A stretch of DNA of 20,198 nucleotides from Jatrophihabitans sp964252635 (GTDB lineage: Bacteria > Actinomycetota > Actinomycetes > Mycobacteriales > Jatrophihabitantaceae). Below are positions 1 through 7,773 of the stretch, in pieces (position 1 is the first letter of the stretch; each line of letters starts with the position of its first letter). A program made the position numbers and the translations under genes. The notes under the pieces were generated by a model, which saw nothing but the letters and a program-made list of their open reading frames with translations, was not told the origin of the DNA and ran no database searches. Location of the stretch: positions 1 through 20,198 of the forward strand of contig NZ_CAXUNP010000056.1 in the NCBI RefSeq assembly GCF_964252635.1, given 5' to 3'.

Positions 1-28
1 CCCCTTCCGCCGACCCTCGGAGGCCCTC

Positions 29-445
29 GTGCCCGACACCCCCCTGCCCCAGGACGTGCTCGACCTGCTGGCCAGGCCCAACCCCGCCGTGATGGCCACG
101 CTCGCCAAGGACGGTCGGCCGGTCACCGTGGCCACCTGGTACCTGCTCGAGGACGACGGCACGATCCTGCTCTGCCTCGACGCGAGCCGCGTACGTCTCC
201 AGCACCTGCAGCGGGACCCGCGGGTCTCGCTCACCGCCCTGGCCACGGGCAACTGGTACACCCACGTCAGCGTCCAGGGGCGCGTCGGACCGATCGAGGA
301 CGACGAGGGCCTGCGTGACATCGACCGGCTGTCGCAGCACTACACCGGCAAGCCGTACGGCAACCGCACGAGCCCTCGGGTCAGCACGCACCTGATCATC
401 GAACGCTGGCACGGCTGGAGCTCGGGAACGGCCATGGACGACTGA
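29..445 (+). CDS. PPOX-class (pyridoxamine 5'-phosphate oxidase-like) putative F420/flavin-dependent protein
   Basis: A 138-residue split-barrel protein of the pyridoxamine 5'-phosphate oxidase-like superfamily. Residues 16-65 fit the typical N-terminal core: 'NPAVMATLAKDGRPVTVATWY', then a strand ending in 'LLCLDASRVRLQHLQRDPRVSL'. This is the pattern of the Rv1155-like actinobacterial group, whose members bind F420 or FMN/FAD and reduce small substrates in the cytoplasm. The length is normal for the group. The GTG start is supported by CGGAGG at 18-23, five bases upstream. It converges on the GH15 gene with only three bases between stop codons. The cofactor (F420 versus flavin) and substrate cannot be decided from the sequence; 'F420-dependent' is an inference from the family and from the nearby LLM enzyme. 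Confidence 0.85.
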   Translation: MPDTPLPQDVLDLLARPNPAVMATLAKDGRPVTVATWYLLEDDGTILLCLDASRVRLQHLQRDPRVSLTALATGNWYTHVSVQGRVGPIEDDEGLRDIDRLSQHYTGKPYGNRTSPRVSTHLIIERWHGWSSGTAMDD

Positions 446-448
446 TGC

Positions 449-2257
449 CTACGCCGCGCCGTGCCCGTCGTCGGACACCGTGATGGCGGCGTTGATCAAC
501 GCCAGGTGACTCAAGGCCTGCGGGAGGTTGCCGAGGAAGCTGCCGTCGCCGGGGTCGACGATCTCGGCGAGCAGGCCGACGTCGTTCTGGGTCTGCAGCA
601 ACTGCTCCATGAGCGACTCGGCCTCCTGATGGCGGCCGACCAGCTCCAGAGCACTCACCGACCAGAACCCGCAGGCGACGAACGCGCCCTCGATCTCGTG
701 CGCGCCACTGAACCGGTAGAGGTGCGGTCCCGCGCCGAGCTCACGCCGTAGCGCGTCGATCGTCGTCGACATGCGTTCGCCGCGATCGAACCCGCTGATG
801 GCGTGCAGCAGGATAGAGGCGTCGAGCTCCTCGGTGCCCGGGTACCAGACGTAGGCCTGCTTGCGTTCGGACCAGCAGTTCTGCTCGACCCAGTCGCGGA
901 TGTGCTGGGCCTCGCTGCGCCACCGGGACGGGTCGCCCGGGACCTGGCCGATCTCGGCGAGGTGCACCGCCTGCGTCAAGGCCTGCCAGCAGCCGAGCTT
1001 GGATGTCGTGTAATGACGCAGCTCGGTCAGCTCCCACATGCCCGAGTCCGGGGACCGCCAGCGGTCGCAGGCGAGATCGGCGATGGCGGCGAGAGTCCGG
1101 GCCGTGCCGGTGTCGAGCAGGTTCCCCTGGTCGACGTACAGGGCGATGATGGAGAACAGGTCACCGTAGACGCCGAGCTGCAGTTGAGAACGGGCCTGGT
1201 TGCCCGCCACGACCGGGGAGACACCTCGCCAACCCGGGACGTCGCGCTCGACGGGATCGGGCGGTGGCGTGCCGTCGACGCGGTACACCACGTGCGGCTC
1301 CGGCCCGTCCTGACGAATCGTGGCCAACAGCCAGCTGATCGCTGCGTGCGTCTCCTCACGCAGGCCGAAGCGGAACAGCGCCGTGAGCGCGTAGGCCGAG
1401 TCGCGCACCCACGCGTAGCGGTAGTCCCAGTTGCGCCCGCCGGTGCGGTTCTCCGGCAGCGACGTGGTGGCCGCGGCGACCATCGCGCCCGACGGCGAGT
1501 GCAGCAGCAGCTTGAGCGCGAGAGCGCTGCGCCGGACGTCGTCCTCCCAGCGGCCCTGCCACTGGAACACGTCCGACCACGTGCGCCAGTTGGCGATGGT
1601 GCGGTCGATGCCGGTGTCGACGTCCTCGGGCAGAGGCAGGAACAGGGGCTCGCCGTGCGTCGCCACCAGGGCGAGCAGGAACCGGTCGCCCTCGGCCACC
1701 TGGTAGTCGAGGTCGATGCGGTCGTCACCCACCCGTACCTCGGACGCGCCGATCTCGCGCACGGCCATGGTGACGTTGTCGGCACGCAGTACCGCGCCGA
1801 GCTCGGTGTCGGCGACGTAGGGCGATGCGGTGTTCAGGCAGGTGCCGGGACGCACCTCGGCCCGCACCCGTACCGAGCCCTCCAGGCCCTCGATCCGGCG
1901 GCCCACCTCGACCCACGGCAGCCGGCCGGCCACCCCGGTGTTCATCGAGTCGGTCACCCGCACCCGTCCCGACGCGCAGATGACGTCGGTCTGGAGAACG
2001 TTGGTGCCCTCGACGTAGCGGCGCTGCACCGTGAACGGCTCGTCGGGCGCCAGCCCGATGTAGCCGCCGTTGACGTGGTCGAGGATCGCGGCGAACACCG
2101 GCGCGGAGTCCATGTCGGGCAGCGGCAGCCAGTCGATACGGCCGTCGCGTGCGACGAGGGCCACCGTGCGACCGTCCCCGATCGCCGCGTAGTCCTCGAG
2201 ATCGCAGTACCCGTCGGCATCGCGGGACGACGATACCGTCGTCGGGGGTGTGCTCAC
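449..2257 (-). CDS. Glycoside hydrolase family 15 protein (glucoamylase/trehalase-like)
   Basis: A 602-residue GH15 enzyme with the usual two-part build. An N-terminal beta-rich domain (about 15-225; 'YAAIGDGRTVALVARDGRIDWL') precedes an (alpha/alpha)6 catalytic barrel (about 235-595). Recognisable catalytic-domain motifs are NWDYRYAWVRDS (276-287), DSGMWE (404-409, with Glu409 the likely general acid) and LLAEIVDP...LGNLPQALSH (562-584, with Glu565 the likely general base). Family members hydrolyse alpha-glucosidic bonds of glucans or, in mycobacterial relatives, trehalose; the sequence does not tell which. No signal peptide is visible, so a cytoplasmic role is likely. The GTG start overlaps the stop of the upstream LLM oxidoreductase in a GTGA tetranucleotide, so the two are probably co-transcribed and translationally coupled. 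Confidence 0.92.
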   Translation of the reverse strand: MSTPPTTVSSSRDADGYCDLEDYAAIGDGRTVALVARDGRIDWLPLPDMDSAPVFAAILDHVNGGYIGLAPDEPFTVQRRYVEGTNVLQTDVICASGRVRVTDSMNTGVAGRLPWVEVGRRIEGLEGSVRVRAEVRPGTCLNTASPYVADTELGAVLRADNVTMAVREIGASEVRVGDDRIDLDYQVAEGDRFLLALVATHGEPLFLPLPEDVDTGIDRTIANWRTWSDVFQWQGRWEDDVRRSALALKLLLHSPSGAMVAAATTSLPENRTGGRNWDYRYAWVRDSAYALTALFRFGLREETHAAISWLLATIRQDGPEPHVVYRVDGTPPPDPVERDVPGWRGVSPVVAGNQARSQLQLGVYGDLFSIIALYVDQGNLLDTGTARTLAAIADLACDRWRSPDSGMWELTELRHYTTSKLGCWQALTQAVHLAEIGQVPGDPSRWRSEAQHIRDWVEQNCWSERKQAYVWYPGTEELDASILLHAISGFDRGERMSTTIDALRRELGAGPHLYRFSGAHEIEGAFVACGFWSVSALELVGRHQEAESLMEQLLQTQNDVGLLAEIVDPGDGSFLGNLPQALSHLALINAAITVSDDGHGAA

Positions 2258-3231
2258 CCGGCCAGCTCACGCATGCGCGGCAGCATCTCGTCGCGGTAGA
2301 ACGCGAAGAAGCCCTCGAGCTCCGACCCCTGCCGCTTGCCGCCCATCTGGTCGACGTGCACGACGTCGACACCGGCCTCCACGTACGGCCGGAACGCGTC
2401 GAGGTGGCGGTCGACGTCGTCGCCGCACGCCACGGATTCGTCGATCATCTGCTCGGTCACGAGCTGGCCGGCCTGTTCGAAGTGCTTCGGGCTGGACAGC
2501 TGTTGCGCGAGCTCACCCGGCAGCGCGTCGTTGGGCCACATAGAGCGCACCGTGCTGACGCATGCCGCCGCGTCCGGCCCCCAGCACACCTTGTAGCCCG
2601 CGTGCACCGGCTTGCCCGCGCCGCCGCTGTCGCGGAACGTGCGGATGAGGTCAGCGTCCGGAGGAATGGTGACGAGGCCGTCCCCGATCTCGCCGGCGAG
2701 GGTTGCGGCCTTGTCGCCGAAGGCGCTGACGTACACCGGCGGCGGGGTGTCGGGCAGCGTGTACAGGCGGGCGTTCTCGACCGTGTAGTGCTCGCCGTGG
2801 TGGTCCACGAAGTCGCCCTGCCACAACGCGCGCATGACCTCGACGGACTCCCGCAGCATGTCGAGCCTGGTCCCCGTCGCGGGCCAGCGCGCTCCGGTGA
2901 CGTGCTCGTTCAACGCCTCGCCCGACCCGATGCCCAGGATGAACCGGCCCTCGGTCAGCACCGCACTGGTGGCCGCGGCCTGCGCCACGATCGCCGGATG
3001 GATGCGGACCGTCGGGCACGTGACCGCCGTGGTCACGGGCAGCGAGGTCACCTGAGAGATCGCGCCGATCATCGACCACACGAACGGGCTCTGGCCCTGC
3101 TCGTCGGTCCACGGGTGGAAGTGGTCCGAGATCCACAACGACTCGAAGCCGGCCTCCTCCGCCCAGCGCGCCTGCTGGATGAGGCTCTCCGGGGCGTACT
3201 CCTCGCAGGACAGGAAGTAACCGATCTGCAT
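2254..3231 (-). CDS. LLM-class oxidoreductase, probably F420-dependent (FGD-like, TIGR03557-type)
   Basis: A 325-residue TIM-barrel protein of the bacterial luciferase-like (LLM) superfamily. It resembles F420-dependent glucose-6-phosphate dehydrogenase (FGD). It starts MQIGYFLSCEEYAPESL, has SDHFHPW at 35-41 (the FGD region holding the catalytic His), TCPTVRIHPAIVAQAAAT at 71-88, and GSGEALNEHVTG at 102-113 with the FGD-like Asn-Glu pair 108-109. It therefore probably uses deazaflavin F420 for hydride transfer; the substrate is unknown. I chose the ATG at 3231 because GAGGA precedes it at good spacing and the family begins there. A 32-residue in-frame extension upstream to 3327 looks non-coding. 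Its stop overlaps the GH15 start by 4 nt. FGD identity itself is not supported; overall similarity fits the broader FGD-like group. Confidence 0.9.
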   Translation of the reverse strand: MQIGYFLSCEEYAPESLIQQARWAEEAGFESLWISDHFHPWTDEQGQSPFVWSMIGAISQVTSLPVTTAVTCPTVRIHPAIVAQAAATSAVLTEGRFILGIGSGEALNEHVTGARWPATGTRLDMLRESVEVMRALWQGDFVDHHGEHYTVENARLYTLPDTPPPVYVSAFGDKAATLAGEIGDGLVTIPPDADLIRTFRDSGGAGKPVHAGYKVCWGPDAAACVSTVRSMWPNDALPGELAQQLSSPKHFEQAGQLVTEQMIDESVACGDDVDRHLDAFRPYVEAGVDVVHVDQMGGKRQGSELEGFFAFYRDEMLPRMRELAG

Positions 3232-3457
3232 GTGTTCCTCGCTCGTCGCGATCGTCGAGCGTCTCGGCCGCGATCGGTCTCCCGCGCGCTGCTGCACGGT
3301 CGGTCGCAGTATGCCTAGCGCGATCATCGACGTAACGGGCGCCGTTTAGCCCCGAAGCCGGCCGGGGAGGTAGACCAGGACGGCGTTCGTTCGCACGTCG
3401 GATGCCTCGAAGAATCGGGGTCTGCGCTGTTGGCACATCAGCAGCCAAGAGTCATCG
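3232..3457. promoter_or_regulatory. Divergent intergenic region (LLM/GH15 unit versus HDO-like/CDGSH unit)
   Basis: This 226-bp spacer must hold the promoters for both flanking units. I see no good -35/-10 pair. The only structure noticed is a short inverted repeat AACGG-gcg-CCGTT at 3334-3346. It could be an operator half-site pair, but nothing else supports that. Confidence 0.3.
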
Positions 3458-4474
3458 GTGACCTCAATGCTCGTTCCCGTTCCCCGCGGCCCCCTGTCCG
3501 GGTGGCTCGCCGCACGCCTGCTCGTCCACGACGACGTCGCCACGGCGCCCCCGTCGCCCGCCGTGACGGCGCATCACGTCGACGCACTGCACGGCGACGA
3601 TCTGCAGCTCGCCCTGTGGATGTGTTATGAGCTGCACTACCAGGGCTTCGACGACGCCGCGGCCGACCTCGAATGGGTCACCGACGTCCTGACGTTCCGC
3701 GCCGAGCTGGAACGGGTCTTCGTCGACGCGCTGCGTGCCGAGGTCGGCCCGATCGACGTGCGACCCCGGGAGATCCCGACGCGCCTGTTCGAGGTAACCA
3801 GTGACGACTCCGGGCGCTCGCTGTCCAACCACCTGCAGCGCCGTGCGGACCGTGCGGCATTCGCCGAGTTCGTCATGCACCGGTCGGTGTACCACCTCAA
3901 GGAGGCGGACCCGCACACGTTCGCCATCCCGCGGCTGCGTGGGGCGGCGAAGGCCGCCATGATCGAGATCCAGGCCGACGAGTACGGCGGCGGGCGGGTG
4001 GAGCGCATGCACTCGACCCTCTTCGCGCGGTTGATGGACAGTCTTCGCCTGTCCACGGCCTACGGCGAATACGTGGATTGCGCGCCCGGCATCACCCTGG
4101 CCACCAGCAACCTGATGTCGATGTTCGGCCTGCACCGGCGCTGGCGCGGCGCCGCGGCCGGACACCTCGCGGCCATCGAGATGACGTCCTCGCTGCCCAA
4201 CCGGCGTTACGGCCAGGGCCTGCGCCGACTCGGCGGCGACGACCTCGCGTGCGCGTTCTACGACGAGCACGTGGAGGCCGACGCCGTGCACGAGCAGATC
4301 GCGGCGCACGACCTGTGCGGCACGCTGGCCCTGGACCAGCCGGAGGTCGCCGAGGACATCGTGTTCGGTGCGGCGGCCTGCATGCGCCTGGAGCAGCTGT
4401 TCGCCGATCACCTGCTCGACGCCTGGTCCGCGCAGCGCAGCTCGCTGCTGCCTGCGGCACGGCGGGCGGCGTGA
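3458..4474 (+). CDS. Iron-containing redox enzyme family protein (heme-oxygenase-like fold, HDO-type)
   Basis: A 338-residue, mostly alpha-helical protein matching the 'iron-containing redox enzyme' family (Haem_oxygenas_2, heme-oxygenase-like diiron proteins). Helices carry candidate metal ligands: LWMCYELHYQGF (53-64), EIQADEYGGG (170-179, the ExxxDExGxG-like signature) and FYDEHVEADAVHE (267-279). Characterised relatives of this fold use a diiron centre for oxidative C-H or C-C chemistry, but many actinobacterial members have no known substrate. The GTG start at 3458 has AAGAG upstream. An ATG three codons later (3467), preceded by GGTGA, is an equally reasonable start. Its stop overlaps the CDGSH gene start (GTGA), suggesting that the two proteins work together. 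Confidence 0.85.
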   Translation: MTSMLVPVPRGPLSGWLAARLLVHDDVATAPPSPAVTAHHVDALHGDDLQLALWMCYELHYQGFDDAAADLEWVTDVLTFRAELERVFVDALRAEVGPIDVRPREIPTRLFEVTSDDSGRSLSNHLQRRADRAAFAEFVMHRSVYHLKEADPHTFAIPRLRGAAKAAMIEIQADEYGGGRVERMHSTLFARLMDSLRLSTAYGEYVDCAPGITLATSNLMSMFGLHRRWRGAAAGHLAAIEMTSSLPNRRYGQGLRRLGGDDLACAFYDEHVEADAVHEQIAAHDLCGTLALDQPEVAEDIVFGAAACMRLEQLFADHLLDAWSAQRSSLLPAARRAA

Positions 4475-4908
4475 GCGAACCCGGCAGCTTTGGCGACGGC
4501 ACTAGCATCACCGTGTACCCGGACGGGCCGCTGCTCGTGCGTGGGCCGGTCCGGATCCAGACACCTGACGGCGACGAGTACGTCAACGCGCGGTCCGTGC
4601 GTGCCCTGTGCCGCTGCGGCAAGTCGTCGAGCAAGCCGTGGTGTGACGGCACGCACAAGGTGGCGAAATTTCGTGCGCCACTGCCGGACAGGGCACCGGA
4701 CGGGTACACCCCGACCGTGCGCAACGCCCCGTCGCCCGACGACGATCCCGGTTCGGGTCGCGACCACTCCACCGCGGACGAGCGCATCGAGGCCGACCGC
4801 GACCGCGCCGGTGCGGCCGGCGACGATCTCGCCGCGGCCGTCGACCGTCACCGCAGCGAGCTGGACATGCCGGCCGAACCGGCCGACGGGGAAGACGCGA
4901 CCGACTAG
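4471..4908 (+). CDS. CDGSH iron-sulfur domain protein
   Basis: A 145-residue protein whose first 80 residues form a single mitoNEET-like CDGSH domain. The motif CRCGKSSSKPWCDGTH (47-62) fits the family pattern C-x-C-x2-(S/T)-x3-P-x-C-D-G-(S/T)-H exactly. The 2Fe-2S ligands are therefore Cys47, Cys49, Cys58 and His62. The C-terminal ~60 residues are acidic, proline- and aspartate-rich and probably disordered. There is no membrane anchor, so it should be soluble. It begins at a GTG overlapping the stop of the HDO-like gene by 4 nt. This coupling suggests it serves as electron donor or iron-sulfur partner of that enzyme; that role is inference. It ends 39 bp before the iron-regulated reductase. 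Confidence 0.92.
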   Translation: MSEPGSFGDGTSITVYPDGPLLVRGPVRIQTPDGDEYVNARSVRALCRCGKSSSKPWCDGTHKVAKFRAPLPDRAPDGYTPTVRNAPSPDDDPGSGRDHSTADERIEADRDRAGAAGDDLAAAVDRHRSELDMPAEPADGEDATD

Positions 4909-4924
4909 CACCATCGACACAGGG

Positions 4925-4943
4925 TTAGGTTAGGCTACCCTAA
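4925..4943 (+). promoter_or_regulatory. IdeR/DtxR-type iron box
   Basis: TTAGGTTAGGCTACCCTAA matches the 19-bp actinobacterial IdeR/DtxR consensus (TTAGGTTAGGCTAACCTAA) at 18 of 19 positions. It ends 4 nt before the GTG of the siderophore-interacting protein gene. A repressor bound with ferrous iron here would block transcription when iron is sufficient. The box contains TAnnnT hexamers (TAGGTT at 4926, TAGGCT at 4931) that could serve as the -10 element. Confidence 0.9.
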
Positions 4944-4947
4944 CTTC

Positions 4948-5802
4948 GTGACCCAGACCGCGTCGGCGACCGCCCGACCCACCCGTTCCCTGCCCACACC
5001 CACCACGGTGCACGAGGCGACCCGGCTGACGCCCGGCCTGGTCCGTGTCGTGCTGCGAGCCGACGACTGGAGTGGGTTCGGCGAGCCGCAGCACGCCGAC
5101 GCCTACGTCAAGCTCGTCTTCCTGTCGCCCGGGGTCGACTACCCGCTACCCCTCGATCCGGCGCGCATCCGCGACGAGTTCCCGAACGAGCACTGGCCGC
5201 GCATGCGGACCTACACGGTGCGGGCCTTCGACCGGGCCGCCGGGACGCTCACCCTGGACCTGATCGTGCACGGCGACGAGGGCCTGGCCGGCCCGTGGGC
5301 GGCAACGGCGCAACCCGGCGACCCGATGCACGTCGCCGGACCGGGCGGCGGGTACTCCCCCGACCCTGCGGCCGACTGGCACCTGCTCGCAGGTGACGAG
5401 AGCGCACTGCCCGCCATCGCCAACACGTTGGAGCGCCTGCCGCACGACGCCGTCGGCGCGGCGTTCGTCGAGGTTCCCGACGCAAACCACGAGCTGGCCC
5501 TGCAAGCCCCGGACGGCGTCGCCGTCCGGTGGCTGCACGTCGGCGGTGGGACACCGGGGAGCCTGCTGGTGCCCGCCGTACGGGAGTGGGCGGCACCCGC
5601 CGGCGAGGGGCACGTGTTCGTGCACGGCGAGGCCGGTTTCGTCCGCGATCTGCGGCGCCACCTGCGCACCGAACGGGGCCTTCCCCTCGACCGGCTGTCG
5701 ATCTCCGGCTACTGGCGGCTCGGCGCCGACGACGAGCGGTGGCGAGCCATGAAGCGTGACTGGAACCGGGCCGTCGAGGCCGACGAGTCCGGCACCACCT
5801 GA
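4948..5802 (+). CDS. Siderophore-interacting protein (FAD/NAD(P)H-dependent ferric-siderophore reductase)
   Basis: A 284-residue SIP-family flavoenzyme. The N-terminal FAD-binding barrel contains the canonical RTYT (87-90, within MRTYTVRAF). The second half carries the NAD(P)H-binding fold with GDESALPAI (149-157), HGEAGFVRDLRRHL (226-239) and the C-terminal GYWRLG (254-259) typical of subgroup-I SIPs. Such enzymes reduce ferric siderophores in the cytoplasm to release ferrous iron. Length is normal. The start is the GTG directly after the iron box. No Shine-Dalgarno sequence exists upstream because the box occupies that space, so a leaderless or nearly leaderless transcript is likely. A GTG at residue 21 (5008) is possible but would remove part of the barrel. 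It converges on the DinB gene. Confidence 0.93.
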   Translation: MTQTASATARPTRSLPTPTTVHEATRLTPGLVRVVLRADDWSGFGEPQHADAYVKLVFLSPGVDYPLPLDPARIRDEFPNEHWPRMRTYTVRAFDRAAGTLTLDLIVHGDEGLAGPWAATAQPGDPMHVAGPGGGYSPDPAADWHLLAGDESALPAIANTLERLPHDAVGAAFVEVPDANHELALQAPDGVAVRWLHVGGGTPGSLLVPAVREWAAPAGEGHVFVHGEAGFVRDLRRHLRTERGLPLDRLSISGYWRLGADDERWRAMKRDWNRAVEADESGTT

Positions 5803-5839
5803 GGTCGGTACGGCGCCATCGGCGCACCCGGCGGCCGGC

Positions 5840-6355
5840 TCAGCGGCGGTCGAGCACACCACGCACGAACGCGGCCTGACCCGCGTGCTGCAGGTCGTCG
5901 TTCAGCACGCTGACGAGGCGGACGGCCAGGGTGACCGGCGGGTCCCAGTTCTCGTCGACGACCCGGTCGAGACCGTCCTCGGTCACGGTCGTGAGGTAGC
6001 GCAGCGTGGCTGCATGCACCGCGTCGTAGTACCCGGTGAGCAGGCCGGCACCCAGCCCACGCACCTGCGCCATCTGCGACGTCGAGAAGCCGTACCCGAT
6101 CGCGGCGGTGTCGAACGGCAGTCCGAAACGCTCGTGCCACCCGCCGGAGGTCCAGACCTGCTCGGTGTCCGCGACGTCGGCGACATGGTCGTCCTGGACC
6201 CGGGTCAGGTGCCAGACCAGCCACGCGATGCTGTTGGTGCCCGGCTCCTCGACCTGGGTCGCCAGCGCGTCCTCGTCCAGACCCTGCACCGCCGCATGCA
6301 CCGTGTCGGCGACGTGGGTGAAGCCCTCCCGCAGGATGTCGATCGCGCTCGCCAT
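5840..6355 (-). CDS. DinB-family protein (mycothiol-dependent-enzyme-like, DUF664/MDMPI type)
   Basis: A 171-residue four-helix-bundle protein of the DinB/YfiT superfamily. The conserved metal-site histidines are seen as VWHLTRVQDDH (His49, His57) and NDDLQHAGQAAFVRG (His157). In actinobacteria related proteins are thiol-dependent transferases or isomerases that use mycothiol; the actual reaction here is unknown. I placed the start at the ATG at 6355 (MASAIDILREGFTH), preceded by AGAAGA. The longer in-frame extension to 6439 is proline/arginine-rich and not family-like. It is transcribed divergently from the CNNM/CorC pair across 104 bp, and convergently with the reductase gene (37-bp gap). 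Confidence 0.85.
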   Translation of the reverse strand: MASAIDILREGFTHVADTVHAAVQGLDEDALATQVEEPGTNSIAWLVWHLTRVQDDHVADVADTEQVWTSGGWHERFGLPFDTAAIGYGFSTSQMAQVRGLGAGLLTGYYDAVHAATLRYLTTVTEDGLDRVVDENWDPPVTLAVRLVSVLNDDLQHAGQAAFVRGVLDRR

Positions 6356-6459
6356 GACGGGTCTTCTACCCGGGCCGGGGTCGTGCCAAGCGCGGGGGCG
6401 CCCTGGCCAGCACTCATATCCGTCCGGCACAGTGGACACTCCCCGACCCGAGGACGTCC

Positions 6460-7773
6460 GTGATCGCGGCCCTGCTGCTCGTCGCCGCCCTGGCCCTCGT
6501 CGTCGCCTGCGGCGTCTTCGTCGCGGCCGAGTTCGCCCTGCTCGCCGTCGACCGCCCCACGGTCGAGCGGCTCGCCTCCGACGGCCACCGCGGTGCGCGC
6601 GGCACCCTGACCGCGCTGCGTTCCCTGTCGACCCAGCTGTCCGGCGTGCAGATCGGCATCACCGTCACGAACCTTGCTGTCGGGCTCCTCGCCGAGCCGG
6701 CGCTCGCCACCCTGCTCGAACCCCCGGTGCGCGGGCTGGGCCTCCCCGACGGCGCGGTGCCCGGCGTCGCGGTGGCCGTCGGTCTGGTCGTGTCGACGCT
6801 GCTGACGATGCTCATCGGCGAGCTGCTGCCGAAGAACCTGGCGATCGCCCTGCCCGTCGCGGTGGCCAACGTCGTGCAGGCCCCGGTGCGGCTGTTCACC
6901 CGCTCCATCGCCTGGCCGATCCGCGCCCTGAACGCACTGGCGGACCGCATCCTGCGACGTTTCGGCATCGAGCCGACCGAGGAGCTGAACTCCGCCCGCT
7001 CGGCCGAGGAGTTGCTGGCGGTCGTGCGGCGATCGGCCCAGCAGGGCGCGCTGGAGAGCGACACCGCCGGCCTGCTGACGCGCTCGTTGCTGTTCGGGCA
7101 GGGGCGCGCGCTCGACGTGATGACGCCGCGCACGCGGCTGCAGACGGTCGGGGCCGCGGACACCCTCGTCGACCTCGTCGCGGCCGCGGCACGGACCGGC
7201 TTCTCGCGCTTCCCGGTCACCGGCCGCGACGTCGACGACATCGTCGGCGTCGTCCAGGTCAACGCCGCGCTGTCCGTCCTACGCGCCGACCGCGGACGCA
7301 CCAACATCGCCGACGTGATGGCCCCGCCGACCCTCGTCCCGGCGACCCTGCCGCTCGACGACCTGCTCGCCCGGTTGCAGGAGCACGAGGTCGCGCAGGC
7401 CGTGGTGATCGACGAGTACGGCGGCACCGACGGCATCGTCACCCTCGAGGACCTGGTCGAGGAGCTGGTCGGCGAGGTCGAGGACGAGTTCGACGAGCCG
7501 CCGGGACGCAGTGTCGTCGCCGACGGCGAGTCGTGGCTGGTGCCCGGTGAGCTCGGGCCGCAGGAGGTCGCGGTCGCGCTGCAGCGACCGGTCCCGAGCG
7601 GGTCGTGGGCGACCGTCGCCGGCCTGTTCCTCGACCGCTTCCAGAACCTGCCGGCCACCGGCGACCACGTCGACGTGGAGGGCACCCGCTGGACCGTCGT
7701 CGAGGTGGCGGGCCGCCGCATCGTCCTGCTGCGTGCGACCGCGAGCCCCGAGGCGGTGGACGTCGATGCCTGA
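6460..7773 (+). CDS. Hemolysin-family (CNNM/CorC) transmembrane protein with DUF21, CBS pair and CorC_HlyC domain
   Basis: A 437-residue membrane protein. The N-terminal DUF21/CNNM transmembrane domain (about 1-150) has VAAEFALLAVDRPTVERL (21-38), GVQIGITVTNLAVG (62-75) and GELLPKNLAIA (120-130). A CBS-domain pair follows (about 215-335) with MTPRTRL and DEYGGTDGIVTLEDLVEELVGE (319-339). A C-terminal CorC_HlyC transporter-associated domain (about 350-430) completes it. This is the full-length architecture of the bacterial CNNM/CorC family, linked to Mg2+ (and possibly Co2+) export; 'hemolysin' is a historical label. The GTG start has CGAGGA upstream. The gene overlaps its downstream paralogue by 8 nt, suggesting stoichiometric co-expression. 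Confidence 0.92.
   Translation: MIAALLLVAALALVVACGVFVAAEFALLAVDRPTVERLASDGHRGARGTLTALRSLSTQLSGVQIGITVTNLAVGLLAEPALATLLEPPVRGLGLPDGAVPGVAVAVGLVVSTLLTMLIGELLPKNLAIALPVAVANVVQAPVRLFTRSIAWPIRALNALADRILRRFGIEPTEELNSARSAEELLAVVRRSAQQGALESDTAGLLTRSLLFGQGRALDVMTPRTRLQTVGAADTLVDLVAAAARTGFSRFPVTGRDVDDIVGVVQVNAALSVLRADRGRTNIADVMAPPTLVPATLPLDDLLARLQEHEVAQAVVIDEYGGTDGIVTLEDLVEELVGEVEDEFDEPPGRSVVADGESWLVPGELGPQEVAVALQRPVPSGSWATVAGLFLDRFQNLPATGDHVDVEGTRWTVVEVAGRRIVLLRATASPEAVDVDA

Noticed and set aside
803..2299. A 498-codon open frame on the plus strand opposite the GH15 gene
   Set aside because: It is an antisense shadow of GC-rich coding; the peptide is low-complexity, rich in Val/Arg/Gly with no family motif, while the GH15 frame has clear catalytic motifs.
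4921..4943. TTAGGTTAGG looked like a short telomere-type repeat
   Set aside because: It is explained fully by the IdeR/DtxR iron box consensus.
5813..5825. Hairpin GCGCC-ATC-GGCGC between convergent genes as a terminator
   Set aside because: Only a 5-bp stem without a U-tract in either direction; common by chance at this GC content.
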